Shown here: piece by piece, positions 13,818-22,147 of the stretch
Layout: each line of letters begins with the position of its first letter
How positions within the stretch are numbered: the stretch's first letter is position 1
Source of the DNA: Streptomyces sp. Ru62
Lineage (GTDB): Bacteria > Actinomycetota > Actinomycetes > Streptomycetales > Streptomycetaceae
Direction: 5' to 3'
Length of the DNA stretch: 42,152 nucleotides
NCBI RefSeq assembly: GCF_002920615.1
Contig: NZ_PQSU01000053.1
Location: forward strand, 1 to 42,152
The notes under the pieces: model-generated
The model's input: only the letters and a program-made list of their open reading frames with translations
The model's database searches: none
What the model was told of the DNA's origin: nothing
Translations under genes and position numbers: made by a program

Positions 13818-15650
13818 GTGCGCATAGGACTGCTTACCGAGGGTGGCTACCCCTATGTGAGCGGTGACGCCGTGCTCTGGTGCGACCGGCTCGTACGCGG
13901 GCTCGACCAGCACGAGTTCGACGTCTACGCGCTCAGCCGCGGCCGGCAGCAGGAAGCCGAGGGCTGCGTTCCGCTCCCACCGCAGGTCAGCCGGGTGCAC
14001 ACAGCGCCGCTGTGGACGGCCGTGGACGACGGGGTCGCGTACGGGCGACGCGCACGCCGGCGCTTCGCCGAGTGCTACGGGGAGCTGGTCGCGGCGGTGT
14101 GCGCCGGGGCCGACGGGGGAGGGGGCGAAGGTACAGGGGCCGAAGGCGCAGGGGGCGCCGAGGCAGGGTTCCTGCGCGTCGGGGGTGTCGCGGCCGGGGC
14201 TGAGCGTGCAGGGAGCACCGGGGCCGGGTCCGGGCACGCGCCGGACATCCGGTCGCAGGGCGCTTCCGCCGATCTGGCGGACCGTTTCGGCAGTGCCCTG
14301 TACGCGCTCGCCGAACTCGCCCGCGAGGAGGGCGGACTCGTCGGCGCCCTGCGCTCCGACGCTGCCGTGCGCGCCTTGGAACGCGCCTGTCGCGCGCCTC
14401 GCGCGCTGCGCACAGCACGCGAGGCGCGCGTCGCCGATCTGCTCACCGTCGCCGCGCACTTCGAACGCGCCCTGCGCCCGCTCTCCCTCGACTGGTACGG
14501 CGACGACGGCCTCGGCGCGGCCGACCTCTGCCACGCCACCTCGGGCGGCCCCGCAGCCCTCTGCGGCCTCCTCGCCCGGCACTTCTCCGGCGTACCGCTG
14601 CTGGTCACCGAATACGGCGTGCACCTCCGCTCGCACTACCTGACCCTCGGCCCCGACAACGCCACCCCCGCCGTACGCGCCCTGCTCGGCGCCTTCCACG
14701 GCCGGCTCGCCACCGAGGTCTACCGGGGAGCCGAGATCCTCACCCCGGGCAACGCCCACGCCCGTCGCTGGCAGGAACGGTGCGGCGCCGACCGCGCCCG
14801 TATCCGCACGGTCTACCCCGGCATGGCGGCCGACCGGTTCACGGAGGTCGGCGAGTCCCCGGACCGCGCCGACCCGCACACCCTGGTCTGGGTGGGGCGC
14901 GTGGACCCCGCCAAGGACCTGGTGTCGCTCCTGCACGCCTTCGCGGAGGTGCGCAGGGAGGAGCCCGAGGCGCGTCTGCGGATCGTCGGCGCGCCCTCCG
15001 GCGCGGAGGGCGAGGCGTACCTGGGCCACTGCCGGGCGCTCGCCGCGCAGCTGTTCCCGGACGAGGCGGAGGGCGCGCACGCCGTGGGCGACAATCCCGT
15101 CTCCTTCGAGGAGATCGGCGCCCCTGACGTCCCGACGCTGCCCGACGCGTACGCCGCCGGCGCGGTCGTCGTCCTCTCCAGCGTCGTCGAGGGCTTCCCG
15201 ATCAGCCTCGTCGAGGCGATGCTGTGCGGCCGGGCCACCGTGTCCACGGACGTGGGCGCGGTGGTGGAGGTCATCGGCGGCACGGGACTGGTCGTGCCCC
15301 CGCGCAACCCCAGGGCGCTCGCCGAGGCGTGCGTGGCGCTGCTGCGCGACCCCGAGCGCCGTGAGCGTCTCGGTGCCGCCGCACGCGCCCGGGCGCTCGA
15401 ACTGTTCACCGTCGAGCAGAACATCGCGGCATTTCACGGCATTTACCTGGAGATCGTCTCGCACTGCCCGGTCCGCCGGGTGGTCCTGGACCAGTCCGGC
15501 GAACCCCTGCCGTTCGCCGCCCCCGCCGAGTCCCACGTCCCCGGCCACTGGACCGGCCCCACGCCCCGCGTCCTTCCCCGCTCCATCCCCACCTGGGCCA
15601 CGACCTCCCCGGTCCGAGCGACCCCGCTGGCGACGGAGGGCGTCCGATGA
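13818..15650 (+). CDS. PelF-like glycosyltransferase (DUF3492 + GT4)
   Basis: A 610-residue cytoplasmic GT-B glycosyltransferase. The N-terminus MRIGLLTEGGYPYVSGDA is the DUF3492/PelF signature. The acceptor half contains LTEYGVHLRSHYL. The C-terminal GT4 half has LVWVGRVDPAKD and the donor-binding motif SSVVEGFPISLVEAM near residues 455-469 with the two Glu of the EX7E motif. PelF in Pseudomonas polymerises the Pel exopolysaccharide from UDP-sugars, so this enzyme probably builds an amino-sugar or hexose polymer; the donor is not known. A Gly/Ala/Glu-rich insert (about 14105-14270) interrupts the N-terminal half. The GTG at 13818 is the first in-frame start giving the conserved N-terminus and has a GGGGG upstream. 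It heads the operon, and its stop overlaps the next ATG (ATGA). Confidence 0.87.
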   Translation: MRIGLLTEGGYPYVSGDAVLWCDRLVRGLDQHEFDVYALSRGRQQEAEGCVPLPPQVSRVHTAPLWTAVDDGVAYGRRARRRFAECYGELVAAVCAGADGGGGEGTGAEGAGGAEAGFLRVGGVAAGAERAGSTGAGSGHAPDIRSQGASADLADRFGSALYALAELAREEGGLVGALRSDAAVRALERACRAPRALRTAREARVADLLTVAAHFERALRPLSLDWYGDDGLGAADLCHATSGGPAALCGLLARHFSGVPLLVTEYGVHLRSHYLTLGPDNATPAVRALLGAFHGRLATEVYRGAEILTPGNAHARRWQERCGADRARIRTVYPGMAADRFTEVGESPDRADPHTLVWVGRVDPAKDLVSLLHAFAEVRREEPEARLRIVGAPSGAEGEAYLGHCRALAAQLFPDEAEGAHAVGDNPVSFEEIGAPDVPTLPDAYAAGAVVVLSSVVEGFPISLVEAMLCGRATVSTDVGAVVEVIGGTGLVVPPRNPRALAEACVALLRDPERRERLGAAARARALELFTVEQNIAAFHGIYLEIVSHCPVRRVVLDQSGEPLPFAAPAESHVPGHWTGPTPRVLPRSIPTWATTSPVRATPLATEGVR

Positions 15651-17260
15651 GCGAGCTGGACGCACGTCCGGCGGACAGGCCGGTCACCGGCCCGGCGGGT
15701 GAGCCGGGTGGTGCCGACTCCGTCACGGGCGGTGACACACCGGACCGGAGCGAGCCGACCGGAGCGGACCGGCCGGGGATGCCGAGCGGAGCCGATCCGT
15801 GGGACGCGCGGTCGGGGGAGTGGCTGGAGGGCATGCCCGACGAGCGCTCCGCGCGAGCCGCGGGCTCGTCGTTCGCCCCGGCAGAACCGTGCTCCGCAAC
15901 ACCGGCTGCCTCTCCCTGGCAGGCCTCTGGACCATCGGTCGCCGGGCAGCTTTCCGGGGTCCCGGCCGTCTCCGCCGGGCAGTTCCCCGGGGCGCCGGCC
16001 GTCTTTGCCGGGCAGGGCTCTGGATCACCGGCCGCCCCTGCCGAGCAGTGTCCCGCGCAACGCCCCGAGGCTCCGCCGGTCCCGGCCCCGCCCGGATCCC
16101 GCGCCGTACCGGATGCGCGGCCTGGGGAGGGTGCCCCACGGCGGTGGGCCCCCGCGCCCCGCCGTGGGTCCGGCGACCCGGTGAAATCCCTGCTGCACCG
16201 GTACCGGGAACTGTGCGAGCAGGCCGTGGATCCCTTGGAGATCGCCGCGGGGCTGGAGGCGCACGGCATCACCGACCGCGCCGCCGCCCGCTTCCGGCAC
16301 CGTGACGTCTTCTCGCTCGCCGAAGAGCTGTACGCGCGCGTGCCGCGCACCGCCGAGCCGCGCCCGGAATCCGAGCCCCTGCCGGTGCCCCGGGTCCGCG
16401 CCGGCTGGGTCCTGCTCGCCCTCCTGCCCGGAGTGCTCGGCACGGCCACGGTGACCGGAGTGCGCCTCACCCAGGGGCACCCCCGCCAGCTGGCGGCACT
16501 CGGCGGCTTCCTCGCCGTCGCCCTCGCCACCCGCGCTGCACTGCGGCACGGCCCGCTCGCCGGCCCGCCCGGCACACGAGCGTGGAGCACCACGCTCGGC
16601 ACGCGGGTGTGGACGCTCTGGCTGCTCGGGTACGCCCTCCTCGGCGACGGCCTCCTCCACGCCGTCCTGACGGGCGGCCCCGACACCCCGCCCACCGCGG
16701 CCCCGGACGGTTCCTGGCCCACGGCCACCGCGCCCGTCCTCGCGCTCCTGCTGGCCTGTGCCCCGGCGGCCTGGTCCGCCCACCTGCTTGCCGCCGGCGC
16801 GCGCCGCAGGCTCGCCCGCAGTCGGGGCCTGGAGGACTTCACGGCAGCCGCGAGACCCCTGCTGCTCGGTGTGGTCGCCGTGTTCCTGGGCGCCCTCGCC
16901 GCACTGCTCGCGCTCTGCGGCACCCTCCTGCACGCGCCCGCGGCCCACCCGCAGGCCCTCGCCCTGGGCGCCCTGTTCCTGCTCGCCCGCCTGCTCACCG
17001 TGCACCGCCACCGGCACGCCCCCGCCCTCGCGCTGGGCGCCGCCGCGGCCACGGAGGCGGCGGCCCTGGCGCTGCCACTGGCCGGCCGGCTGCCCGGCTG
17101 CACCTTCCTGGCGGCTCCCGTCGAGGCCCTGGCCGGCGCCTGGGGCGAGGCCGCCGTACCGGCCCTCGCCTGTGGCACCGCGGCCCTCGCCCTGCTCTGG
17201 CACGCCGCCCGCACCCTCACCCAGGCCTCGGCCCACGCGCCGACGGGAGCACCCGACTGA
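15647..17260 (+). CDS. Polytopic membrane protein of the glycan operon, unknown family
   Basis: A 537-residue protein I cannot assign. Residues 1 to about 175 are disordered and rich in Pro, Ala and Gly, including 11-residue repeats. A conserved-looking soluble helix-rich block follows (LLHRYRELCEQAVDPLEIAAG to AEELYARVPR). The C-terminal 340 residues hold about eight or nine hydrophobic segments, starting with VLLALLPGVLGTATV. It occupies the place that PelG, the exporter or inner-membrane partner of PelF, has in Pel-type clusters, so a role in moving or anchoring the glycan is inferred from context only. The ATG overlaps the glycosyltransferase stop. Two downstream genes are within 70 bp or overlap. 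Confidence 0.75.
   Translation: MSELDARPADRPVTGPAGEPGGADSVTGGDTPDRSEPTGADRPGMPSGADPWDARSGEWLEGMPDERSARAAGSSFAPAEPCSATPAASPWQASGPSVAGQLSGVPAVSAGQFPGAPAVFAGQGSGSPAAPAEQCPAQRPEAPPVPAPPGSRAVPDARPGEGAPRRWAPAPRRGSGDPVKSLLHRYRELCEQAVDPLEIAAGLEAHGITDRAAARFRHRDVFSLAEELYARVPRTAEPRPESEPLPVPRVRAGWVLLALLPGVLGTATVTGVRLTQGHPRQLAALGGFLAVALATRAALRHGPLAGPPGTRAWSTTLGTRVWTLWLLGYALLGDGLLHAVLTGGPDTPPTAAPDGSWPTATAPVLALLLACAPAAWSAHLLAAGARRRLARSRGLEDFTAAARPLLLGVVAVFLGALAALLALCGTLLHAPAAHPQALALGALFLLARLLTVHRHRHAPALALGAAAATEAAALALPLAGRLPGCTFLAAPVEALAGAWGEAAVPALACGTAALALLWHAARTLTQASAHAPTGAPD
15941..16072 (+). repeat. 33-bp in-frame tandem repeat in the membrane protein gene
   Basis: Units beginning GCCGGGCAG occur at 15941, 15974 and 16007, with GCCGAGCAG at 16040, an exact 33-bp period. 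They encode 11-residue variants of AGQFPGAPAVF in the disordered N-terminus. Confidence 0.8.
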
Positions 17261-17327
17261 ACCTTCCGCCACCGGCCCGACGCACCGCCGGAGGCAACCG
17301 CACGACCCCCCTGAAGGAGAACACCAG

Positions 17328-17450
17328 ATGACCATCTCCCGACCCGGAGCGACCGGAACCCCCGGAACCACCGGAGCGCCCGGCACCGCCGAAGGAGCCG
17401 TCGAGACGGCCGGTACCACCGGCGCGCACACCCCGGGAGCCGCGCGATGA
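17328..17450 (+). CDS. 40-residue Gly/Thr/Ala-rich peptide, coupled to the epimerase
   Basis: A short ORF with a clear ribosome site (AAGGAGA ending 7 nt before the ATG at 17328). It encodes a peptide rich in Gly, Thr, Pro and Ala, starting MTISRPGATG and built of loose TGTPGTTGAPG-like units. Its stop overlaps the epimerase ATG in an ATGA, so it would couple translation of the epimerase to the upstream genes. It has no hydrophobic segment or cysteine. It may be a real small protein, the remnant of a larger gene, or a translational ramp. No family is recognised. Confidence 0.55.
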   Translation: MTISRPGATGTPGTTGAPGTAEGAVETAGTTGAHTPGAAR

Positions 17451-18406
17451 GGGTCCTGCTGATCGGAGCCAACGGATTCATCGGCCGCTTCGTCGCCGAC
17501 CGCCTGCTCGCCGACCCGGCCGTCCAGCTCACCGCGCTCGGCCGCGGCGACGACGCCGACGTGCGCTTCGACCTCGCCACCGGCAGCCCGGGCGCGCTCA
17601 CCCGGTTCCTCGACGCGGTCCACCCCGGAGTCGTCATCAACTGCGCCGGCGCCACGCGCGGGGGCGCCCGCGACCTCACCCGGCACAACACGGTCGCCGT
17701 GGCCACCGTCTGCGAGGCCCTGCGCCGCAGCGGCTGCGGTGCCCGCCTGGTGCAGATCGGCTGCGGTTCCGAGTACGGCCCCAGCCAGCCCGGTTCCTCC
17801 ACGGCCGAGGACGCCGTGCCGCGCCCCGGCGGCCCGTACGGCGTCAGCAAGCTCGCCGCGACCGAACTGGTCCTCGGCTCCGGCCTGGACGCCGTCGTGC
17901 TGCGCGTCTTCTCACCGGCCGGCCCCGGCACCCCGGCCGGCTCCCCACTCGGCCGGCTCGCGGAGGCCATGCGCCGCGCCATGCAGTCCAGCGACGGTGA
18001 GCTCAAGCTCGGCGGCCTCGGTGTCCAGCGCGACTTCGTCGACGTCCGCGATGTGGCCCGGGCCGTGCACGCCGCCTCGCTCTCCGCCGCGCAGGGCGTG
18101 ATCAACATCGGCTCCGGCCGTGCCGTCCGGCTCAGGGACGCCGCCGCCGTCCTCGCGCGCGTGGCCGGATACGGCGGCGCCCTGCACGAACTCGACGCCC
18201 CGCCCGGTCCGCTGCGCAGCGCCATCGGACACCCCCGCGCCGACTCCGAGCACGCGGTCGCGGTGGCGTACCCGTACCCGGACGGCTGCGGCAGCTGGCA
18301 GCAGGCCGATGTGCGCACCGCGCGCGACCGGCTCGGCTGGCGGCCCCGCATCAACCTCGAAGAATCCCTGGCCGACATCTGGATGGAGGCGGCATGCCGC
18401 ATCTGA
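17447..18406 (+). CDS. NAD-dependent epimerase/dehydratase (extended SDR)
   Basis: A 319-residue cytoplasmic sugar-nucleotide enzyme of the extended short-chain dehydrogenase family. The NAD-binding motif GANGFIG is at residues 7-13, and the catalytic YxxxK motif (YGVSK) is near 131-135 with an upstream Ser in GCGSEYG. The C-terminal half is the substrate domain with the RDFVDVRDVARAV block of UDP-hexose epimerases. It most likely makes the UDP-sugar donor used by the PelF-like enzyme, for example by 4-epimerisation, but the substrate cannot be fixed from the sequence. It overlaps the 40-residue ORF by ATGA and the next gene by 13 bp. Confidence 0.87.
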   Translation: MRVLLIGANGFIGRFVADRLLADPAVQLTALGRGDDADVRFDLATGSPGALTRFLDAVHPGVVINCAGATRGGARDLTRHNTVAVATVCEALRRSGCGARLVQIGCGSEYGPSQPGSSTAEDAVPRPGGPYGVSKLAATELVLGSGLDAVVLRVFSPAGPGTPAGSPLGRLAEAMRRAMQSSDGELKLGGLGVQRDFVDVRDVARAVHAASLSAAQGVINIGSGRAVRLRDAAAVLARVAGYGGALHELDAPPGPLRSAIGHPRADSEHAVAVAYPYPDGCGSWQQADVRTARDRLGWRPRINLEESLADIWMEAACRI

Positions 18407-19131
18407 CCAGCACCACCGGTACCGGCGTCCGCACCGCCCTCGGCATCCCCGGCTACGCCCACCCGCTCGTCGCCCCGGCCCAGTGGGCGGAACTCGCCCG
18501 CCCCGGCACTCCACTGGACTGGGTGGTCCTCGACGTCGCCGCCGGCCCCGACACCCGCCCCGACCCGCACTGCCTGGAAGCCGCGGGCCGGCTCCGCGCC
18601 ACCGGCGTCCGCGTCCTCGGCCACCTGGACCTCACCTACGGCGCCCGCGCCTTCGGCGACCTGCTCTCCGACGCCCACCACCACCTCGACTGGTACGGCG
18701 TCGACGGCTTCCTGCTGGACCGCTGCCCCAGCGAGCGCACGGCGCTCCCCGAGGTGCGCCGTGCGATCACCACGCTCCGCGCGATCAGTGACACCGCCCA
18801 CATCGTCCTCGGCCACGGCCGCCACCCGCATCCCGGCTACGCCGAGAACGCCGACCAGCTGGTGACCTTCTCCGGCTCCTGGTCCGACTACCGCTGGTCG
18901 CAGGCGGCCGAGTGGACCGCCGACTACCCGCCGGACCGCTTCTGCCACTTCGTGCACGGCGTGCCCCGCGCCCACCTGGACGAGGCGCTGCGGATCGCCC
19001 GCTGGCAGGGGGCGGCCACGATCTACTTCACGGACCGTACGGACAGGGACGGTCGCGCGGACCCCTGGGAGACCATGCCCGGCTACTGGGACGACATCGT
19101 CTCGCGAGTCGGAACGGGTGTCTCGGAATGA
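18394..19131 (+). CDS. Spherulin-4-like family protein, putative glycoside hydrolase
   Basis: A 245-residue (beta/alpha)8-type protein of the spherulation-specific family 4 (Spherulin4, related to the fungal Sph3 hydrolase GH135). It shows the family start GIPGYAHP, the strand VVLDVAAGPD, GHLDLTYG, and WYGVDGFLLDR, whose Asp corresponds by position to a catalytic acid of the family. There is no signal peptide, so it should act inside the cell unless exported by another route. Fungal members cut galactosaminogalactan, an alpha-1,4 polymer of galactose and galactosamine. This suggests the operon handles a related polymer, with the enzyme used for editing, release or turnover. The start at 18394 lies inside the end of the epimerase gene, which indicates coupling. 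Confidence 0.8.
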   Translation: MPHLTSTTGTGVRTALGIPGYAHPLVAPAQWAELARPGTPLDWVVLDVAAGPDTRPDPHCLEAAGRLRATGVRVLGHLDLTYGARAFGDLLSDAHHHLDWYGVDGFLLDRCPSERTALPEVRRAITTLRAISDTAHIVLGHGRHPHPGYAENADQLVTFSGSWSDYRWSQAAEWTADYPPDRFCHFVHGVPRAHLDEALRIARWQGAATIYFTDRTDRDGRADPWETMPGYWDDIVSRVGTGVSE

Positions 19132-19169
19132 AGAAGGCCGTGGCAGTGTTACAGGGAGAACAACTGTAG
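19128..19169 (+). CDS. Possible 13-residue ORF with a TTA codon before moeZ
   Basis: ATGA overlaps the stop of the spherulin-4-like gene and opens a 13-codon ORF (MKKAVAVLQGEQL) ending at TAG 19167-19169. It contains TTA at 19149-19151, the rare bldA-dependent leucine codon. It has no separate ribosome site, so it would rely on coupling. It may simply be the moeZ promoter region. Confidence 0.25.
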   Translation: MKKAVAVLQGEQL

Positions 19170-19194
19170 TGATCGACCGACCAACGGAGTCCCC

Positions 19195-20373
19195 GTGTCG
19201 CTGCCACCCCTGGTCGAGCCAGCTCCTGAGCTCACCGTAGACGAGGTCCGCAGGTACTCCCGCCACCTGATCATCCCCGACGTGGGCATGGACGGGCAGA
19301 AGCGGCTGAAGAACGCCAAGGTGCTCTGTGTGGGCGCCGGCGGCCTGGGCTCGCCGGCGCTGATGTACCTGGCCGCCGCGGGCGTGGGCACCCTCGGCAT
19401 CGTGGAGTTCGACGAGGTCGACGAGTCGAACCTGCAGCGCCAGATCATTCACAGCCAGTCCGACATCGGCCGTTCCAAGGCCGAGTCCGCGCGCGACAGC
19501 GTCAAGGGCATCAACCCGTACGTGAACGTGATCCTTCACGAGGAGCGGCTCGAAGCCGACAACGTGATGGACATCTTCAGCCAGTACGACCTGATCGTCG
19601 ACGGCACCGACAACTTCGCGACCCGTTACCTGGTCAACGACGCGTGCGTGCTGCTGGGCAAGCCGTACGTGTGGGGCTCGATCTACCGCTTCGACGGCCA
19701 GGCCTCGGTGTTCTGGTCCGAGTACGGCCCCTGCTACCGCTGCCTCTACCCGGAGCCCCCGCCCCCCGGCATGGTCCCCTCCTGCGCCGAGGGCGGCGTC
19801 CTGGGCGTGCTGTGCGCGTCCATCGGCTCCATCCAGGTCACCGAGGCGATCAAGGTGCTCACCGGCACCGGTGAGCCGCTGGTCGGCCGGCTGATGATCT
19901 ACGACGCCCTGGAGATGCAGTACCGCCAGGTCAAGGTCCGCAAGGACCCCAACTGCGCGGTCTGCGGCGAGAACCCGACGGTCACCGAGCTCATCGACTA
20001 CGAGGCCTTCTGCGGCGTGGTCTCCGAGGAGGCCCAGGCGGCGGCGGCCGACTCCACGATCACTCCGAAGCAGCTCAAGGAGTGGATCGACGACGGCGAG
20101 AACATCGAGATCATCGACGTCCGCGAGCCGAACGAGTACGAGATCGTTTCCATCCCGGGCGCCAAGCTGATCCCGAAGAACGAGTTCCTCATGGGCACCG
20201 CCCTGGAGGGCCTGCCGCAGGACAAGAAGATCGTCCTGCACTGCAAGACGGGTGTCCGCAGTGCGGAAGTCCTCGCGGTCCTGAAGTCCGCGGGCTTCTC
20301 CGACGCGGTCCACGTCGGCGGCGGCGTCATCGGCTGGGTCAACCAGATCGAACCGGAGAAGCCGGTCTACTGA
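19195..20373 (+). CDS. moeZ: MoeZ: adenylyltransferase/sulfurtransferase for sulfur-carrier proteins
   Basis: A 392-residue two-domain enzyme that adenylates the C-terminal Gly-Gly of ThiS/MoaD-like sulfur carriers and passes sulfur to them. It acts in molybdopterin, cysteine and other sulfur-metabolite pathways. The N-terminal E1/ThiF domain has the nucleotide motif GAGGLGS (47-53), the E1 Cys in PSCAEGG (Cys197), and zinc cysteines at 180/183 and 254/257. The C-terminal rhodanese domain (about 290-392) carries the persulfide Cys350 in CKTGVR. The GTG at 19195 follows ACGGAG with 5 nt spacing. It follows the glycan operon on the same strand, but conservation suggests its own promoter. The M. 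tuberculosis homologue is the MoeZ/MoeB1 protein Rv3206c. Confidence 0.95.
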   Translation: MSLPPLVEPAPELTVDEVRRYSRHLIIPDVGMDGQKRLKNAKVLCVGAGGLGSPALMYLAAAGVGTLGIVEFDEVDESNLQRQIIHSQSDIGRSKAESARDSVKGINPYVNVILHEERLEADNVMDIFSQYDLIVDGTDNFATRYLVNDACVLLGKPYVWGSIYRFDGQASVFWSEYGPCYRCLYPEPPPPGMVPSCAEGGVLGVLCASIGSIQVTEAIKVLTGTGEPLVGRLMIYDALEMQYRQVKVRKDPNCAVCGENPTVTELIDYEAFCGVVSEEAQAAAADSTITPKQLKEWIDDGENIEIIDVREPNEYEIVSIPGAKLIPKNEFLMGTALEGLPQDKKIVLHCKTGVRSAEVLAVLKSAGFSDAVHVGGGVIGWVNQIEPEKPVY

Positions 20374-20396
20374 GCCGCTGACCCGGTGTGCGTGGC

Positions 20397-20431
20397 GGGG
20401 GCTTCGGGCGCGTACGGCGCCCGGAGCCCCC
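20397..20431. terminator. Bidirectional terminator between moeZ and the TAP-like gene
   Basis: GGGGGCTTCGGGCGC (20397-20411) pairs with GCGCCCGGAGCCCCC (20417-20431) with one T-G wobble and a 5-nt loop. It lies between convergent genes, 24 bp from the moeZ stop and 8 bp from the end of the peptidase gene. Confidence 0.75.
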
Positions 20432-20438
20432 GTCCGCG

Positions 20439-22004
20439 TCAGGAGCAGACCTTGCCGTCCTTCGGCACCGTCCCGTGCAGCAGGTAGGCGTCCACCGTCG
20501 AGTCGACGCAGTCGCTCCCGTTGCCGTACGCCCCGTGTCCCTCGCCCCTCCAGGTGAGTTCGACGCCCACGCCCCGGCCCAGTTCGTCGGCCATTCTGCG
20601 CGCGCCCTCGTACGGGGTGGCCGGGTCGCCGGTGTTGCCGACCAGCAGGATCGGCGCCGCGCCCGGTGCGCTGACCTCCGGAGTGTCGTACTGGCCCGGC
20701 ACCGGCCAGTCGTGGCACCAGCCCGCCGTGTCCCAGCCGAGGGAGTCCCCGAACACCGGCGATATCCGCTTGAATTCCGCCAGCCGCCGCTTCGTCTCGA
20801 CGAGTGTGGGCCGCTGTTTGTCGTCCAGGCACGATATGACCCGCTGGGAGTGGGTCGTCGTGCCGTAGCGGCCCGAGGCGTCGCGGTCGTCGTACTGGTC
20901 GGCGAGTGCCAGCAGCCCCGAACCGTCGCCCCGTTGCGCCGACTTGAGGGCATCGGTCAGCCTCGGCCACATCGACTCGCTGTACAGCGGCAGGATGATC
21001 CCGGTGACCGCCAGCGTCTGGGTGAGCTTGCGGCCGGATGACGTCGGCAGCGGTTCGGCGTCGATCCGTGTCAGCAGGTCGGCCACCTTCCGGCTGCCCT
21101 GTTCGGGGTCCTGGCCGGTGGACTTGAGGTAGTCGTCCAGAGCCCGCTGGAAGCCGCGCGCCTGGTTCTCGGCGTGGCCCACCGTGTCGGCGGTCGGGTC
21201 GACCACCGCGTCGAGGACCAGTCTGCCCACCCGCTTCGGGAACAGGTGGGCGTAGACACCGCCGAGCTCGGTGCCGTAGGAGATGCCGAAGTAGTGCAGC
21301 TTGTCGTCGCCGAGGACCTGGCGCATCAGGTCCATGTCGCGGGCGGTGTCGGTGGTGGACACATGGGCCAGCAGCGGGCCGGCGGCCTTCTCGCAGCCCT
21401 TGCCGAAGTCGGTGGCGTCCTGGAGGTACGCCTTCTCCTCGGCGGGGGTGTCCGGTGTGGCGTCCACGGACTCGGCGGCCTGGATCTCCCGGTCGCCGCG
21501 GCAGCGGACACCCCCGCTCGCGCCGACCCCTCGGGGGTCCCAGCTCACCAGGTCGTAGCGCTCGTGGAGGGACGAGACGGAGCCCTCGAAGTACGGCATC
21601 GTCGACACGCCAGAGCCGCCCGGGCCGCCGAAGTTGAACAACAGCGAGCCGATGCGGTCACCCCCGGTCGCCCGCGCGCGGACGAGGGCGAGCCCGATCG
21701 TCCTGCCGTCCGGCCGGGACCAGTCCAGCGGCACCTTGAGCGTCGCGCACCGCCAGGCGCCGCTCGGCGCGGACGAGGTCCCGGTGGCCTCGCAGCGCTG
21801 CCAGTCGAGGCGCTGGGAGGTGAGGGAGGCCGGAAGGCCGGCCGGCGCCGGCGTGGTCGTGGAGCGCGACGCCGACGGGGGAGCCGAGCCGGCTCCCTTG
21901 CCCTCGTCCCCGCTCCCGCCCCCGTCTGACGAGCTCCCGCATCCGGCCAGCAGCAGCCCTGCCGCCAGCGCGGCCGTCCACCGCAGCAATCGCACCACGC
22001 GCAC
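20439..22004 (-). CDS. TAP-like secreted lipoprotein peptidase (alpha/beta hydrolase), copy 1
   Basis: A 521-residue alpha/beta hydrolase of the tripeptidyl-aminopeptidase (TAP) type, exported as a lipoprotein: the signal peptide ends in LLAGC with Cys22. It shows the oxyanion block FNFGGPGGSG, the nucleophile elbow GISYGTELGG, the acid in NTGDPATP and the catalytic His in GEGHGAYG. The C-terminal TAP domain ends with a conserved Cys near the stop. Family enzymes remove tripeptides from secreted proteins or trim peptides. The frame starts at GTG 22004, directly after AGGGGG; two further in-frame GTGs at 21998 and 21995 have better spacing, so the true start may be 2-3 codons later. It is preceded on the same strand by a close paralogue, and together they look like a tandem duplication. 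Confidence 0.9.
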   Translation of the reverse strand: MRVVRLLRWTAALAAGLLLAGCGSSSDGGGSGDEGKGAGSAPPSASRSTTTPAPAGLPASLTSQRLDWQRCEATGTSSAPSGAWRCATLKVPLDWSRPDGRTIGLALVRARATGGDRIGSLLFNFGGPGGSGVSTMPYFEGSVSSLHERYDLVSWDPRGVGASGGVRCRGDREIQAAESVDATPDTPAEEKAYLQDATDFGKGCEKAAGPLLAHVSTTDTARDMDLMRQVLGDDKLHYFGISYGTELGGVYAHLFPKRVGRLVLDAVVDPTADTVGHAENQARGFQRALDDYLKSTGQDPEQGSRKVADLLTRIDAEPLPTSSGRKLTQTLAVTGIILPLYSESMWPRLTDALKSAQRGDGSGLLALADQYDDRDASGRYGTTTHSQRVISCLDDKQRPTLVETKRRLAEFKRISPVFGDSLGWDTAGWCHDWPVPGQYDTPEVSAPGAAPILLVGNTGDPATPYEGARRMADELGRGVGVELTWRGEGHGAYGNGSDCVDSTVDAYLLHGTVPKDGKVCS

Positions 22005-22147
22005 CCCCCTGACAGGCCCGCCGCATCGTGCCGCGCCGGGCGTTCAGGCCATGGTAGGCGTCCGGGGATCGACCTGCGCGGGCCTGTGGATAACCATCTG
22101 ACCTGCAGTTTCCCCTGCTCTGAGGAGCTGCTGCTGTCGGGGGTCCG

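Noticed and set aside
15406..20970. An open frame of 1854 codons on the minus strand
   Set aside because: It runs antisense across the glycan operon and moeZ, which have clear motifs, starts and overlaps on the plus strand. Long shadow frames are expected at this GC content.
22085..22093. TGTGGATAA, a DnaA-box-like site near the TAP-like genes
   Set aside because: A single match of 9 bp in a 42-kb window is expected by chance and nothing else suggests an origin here.
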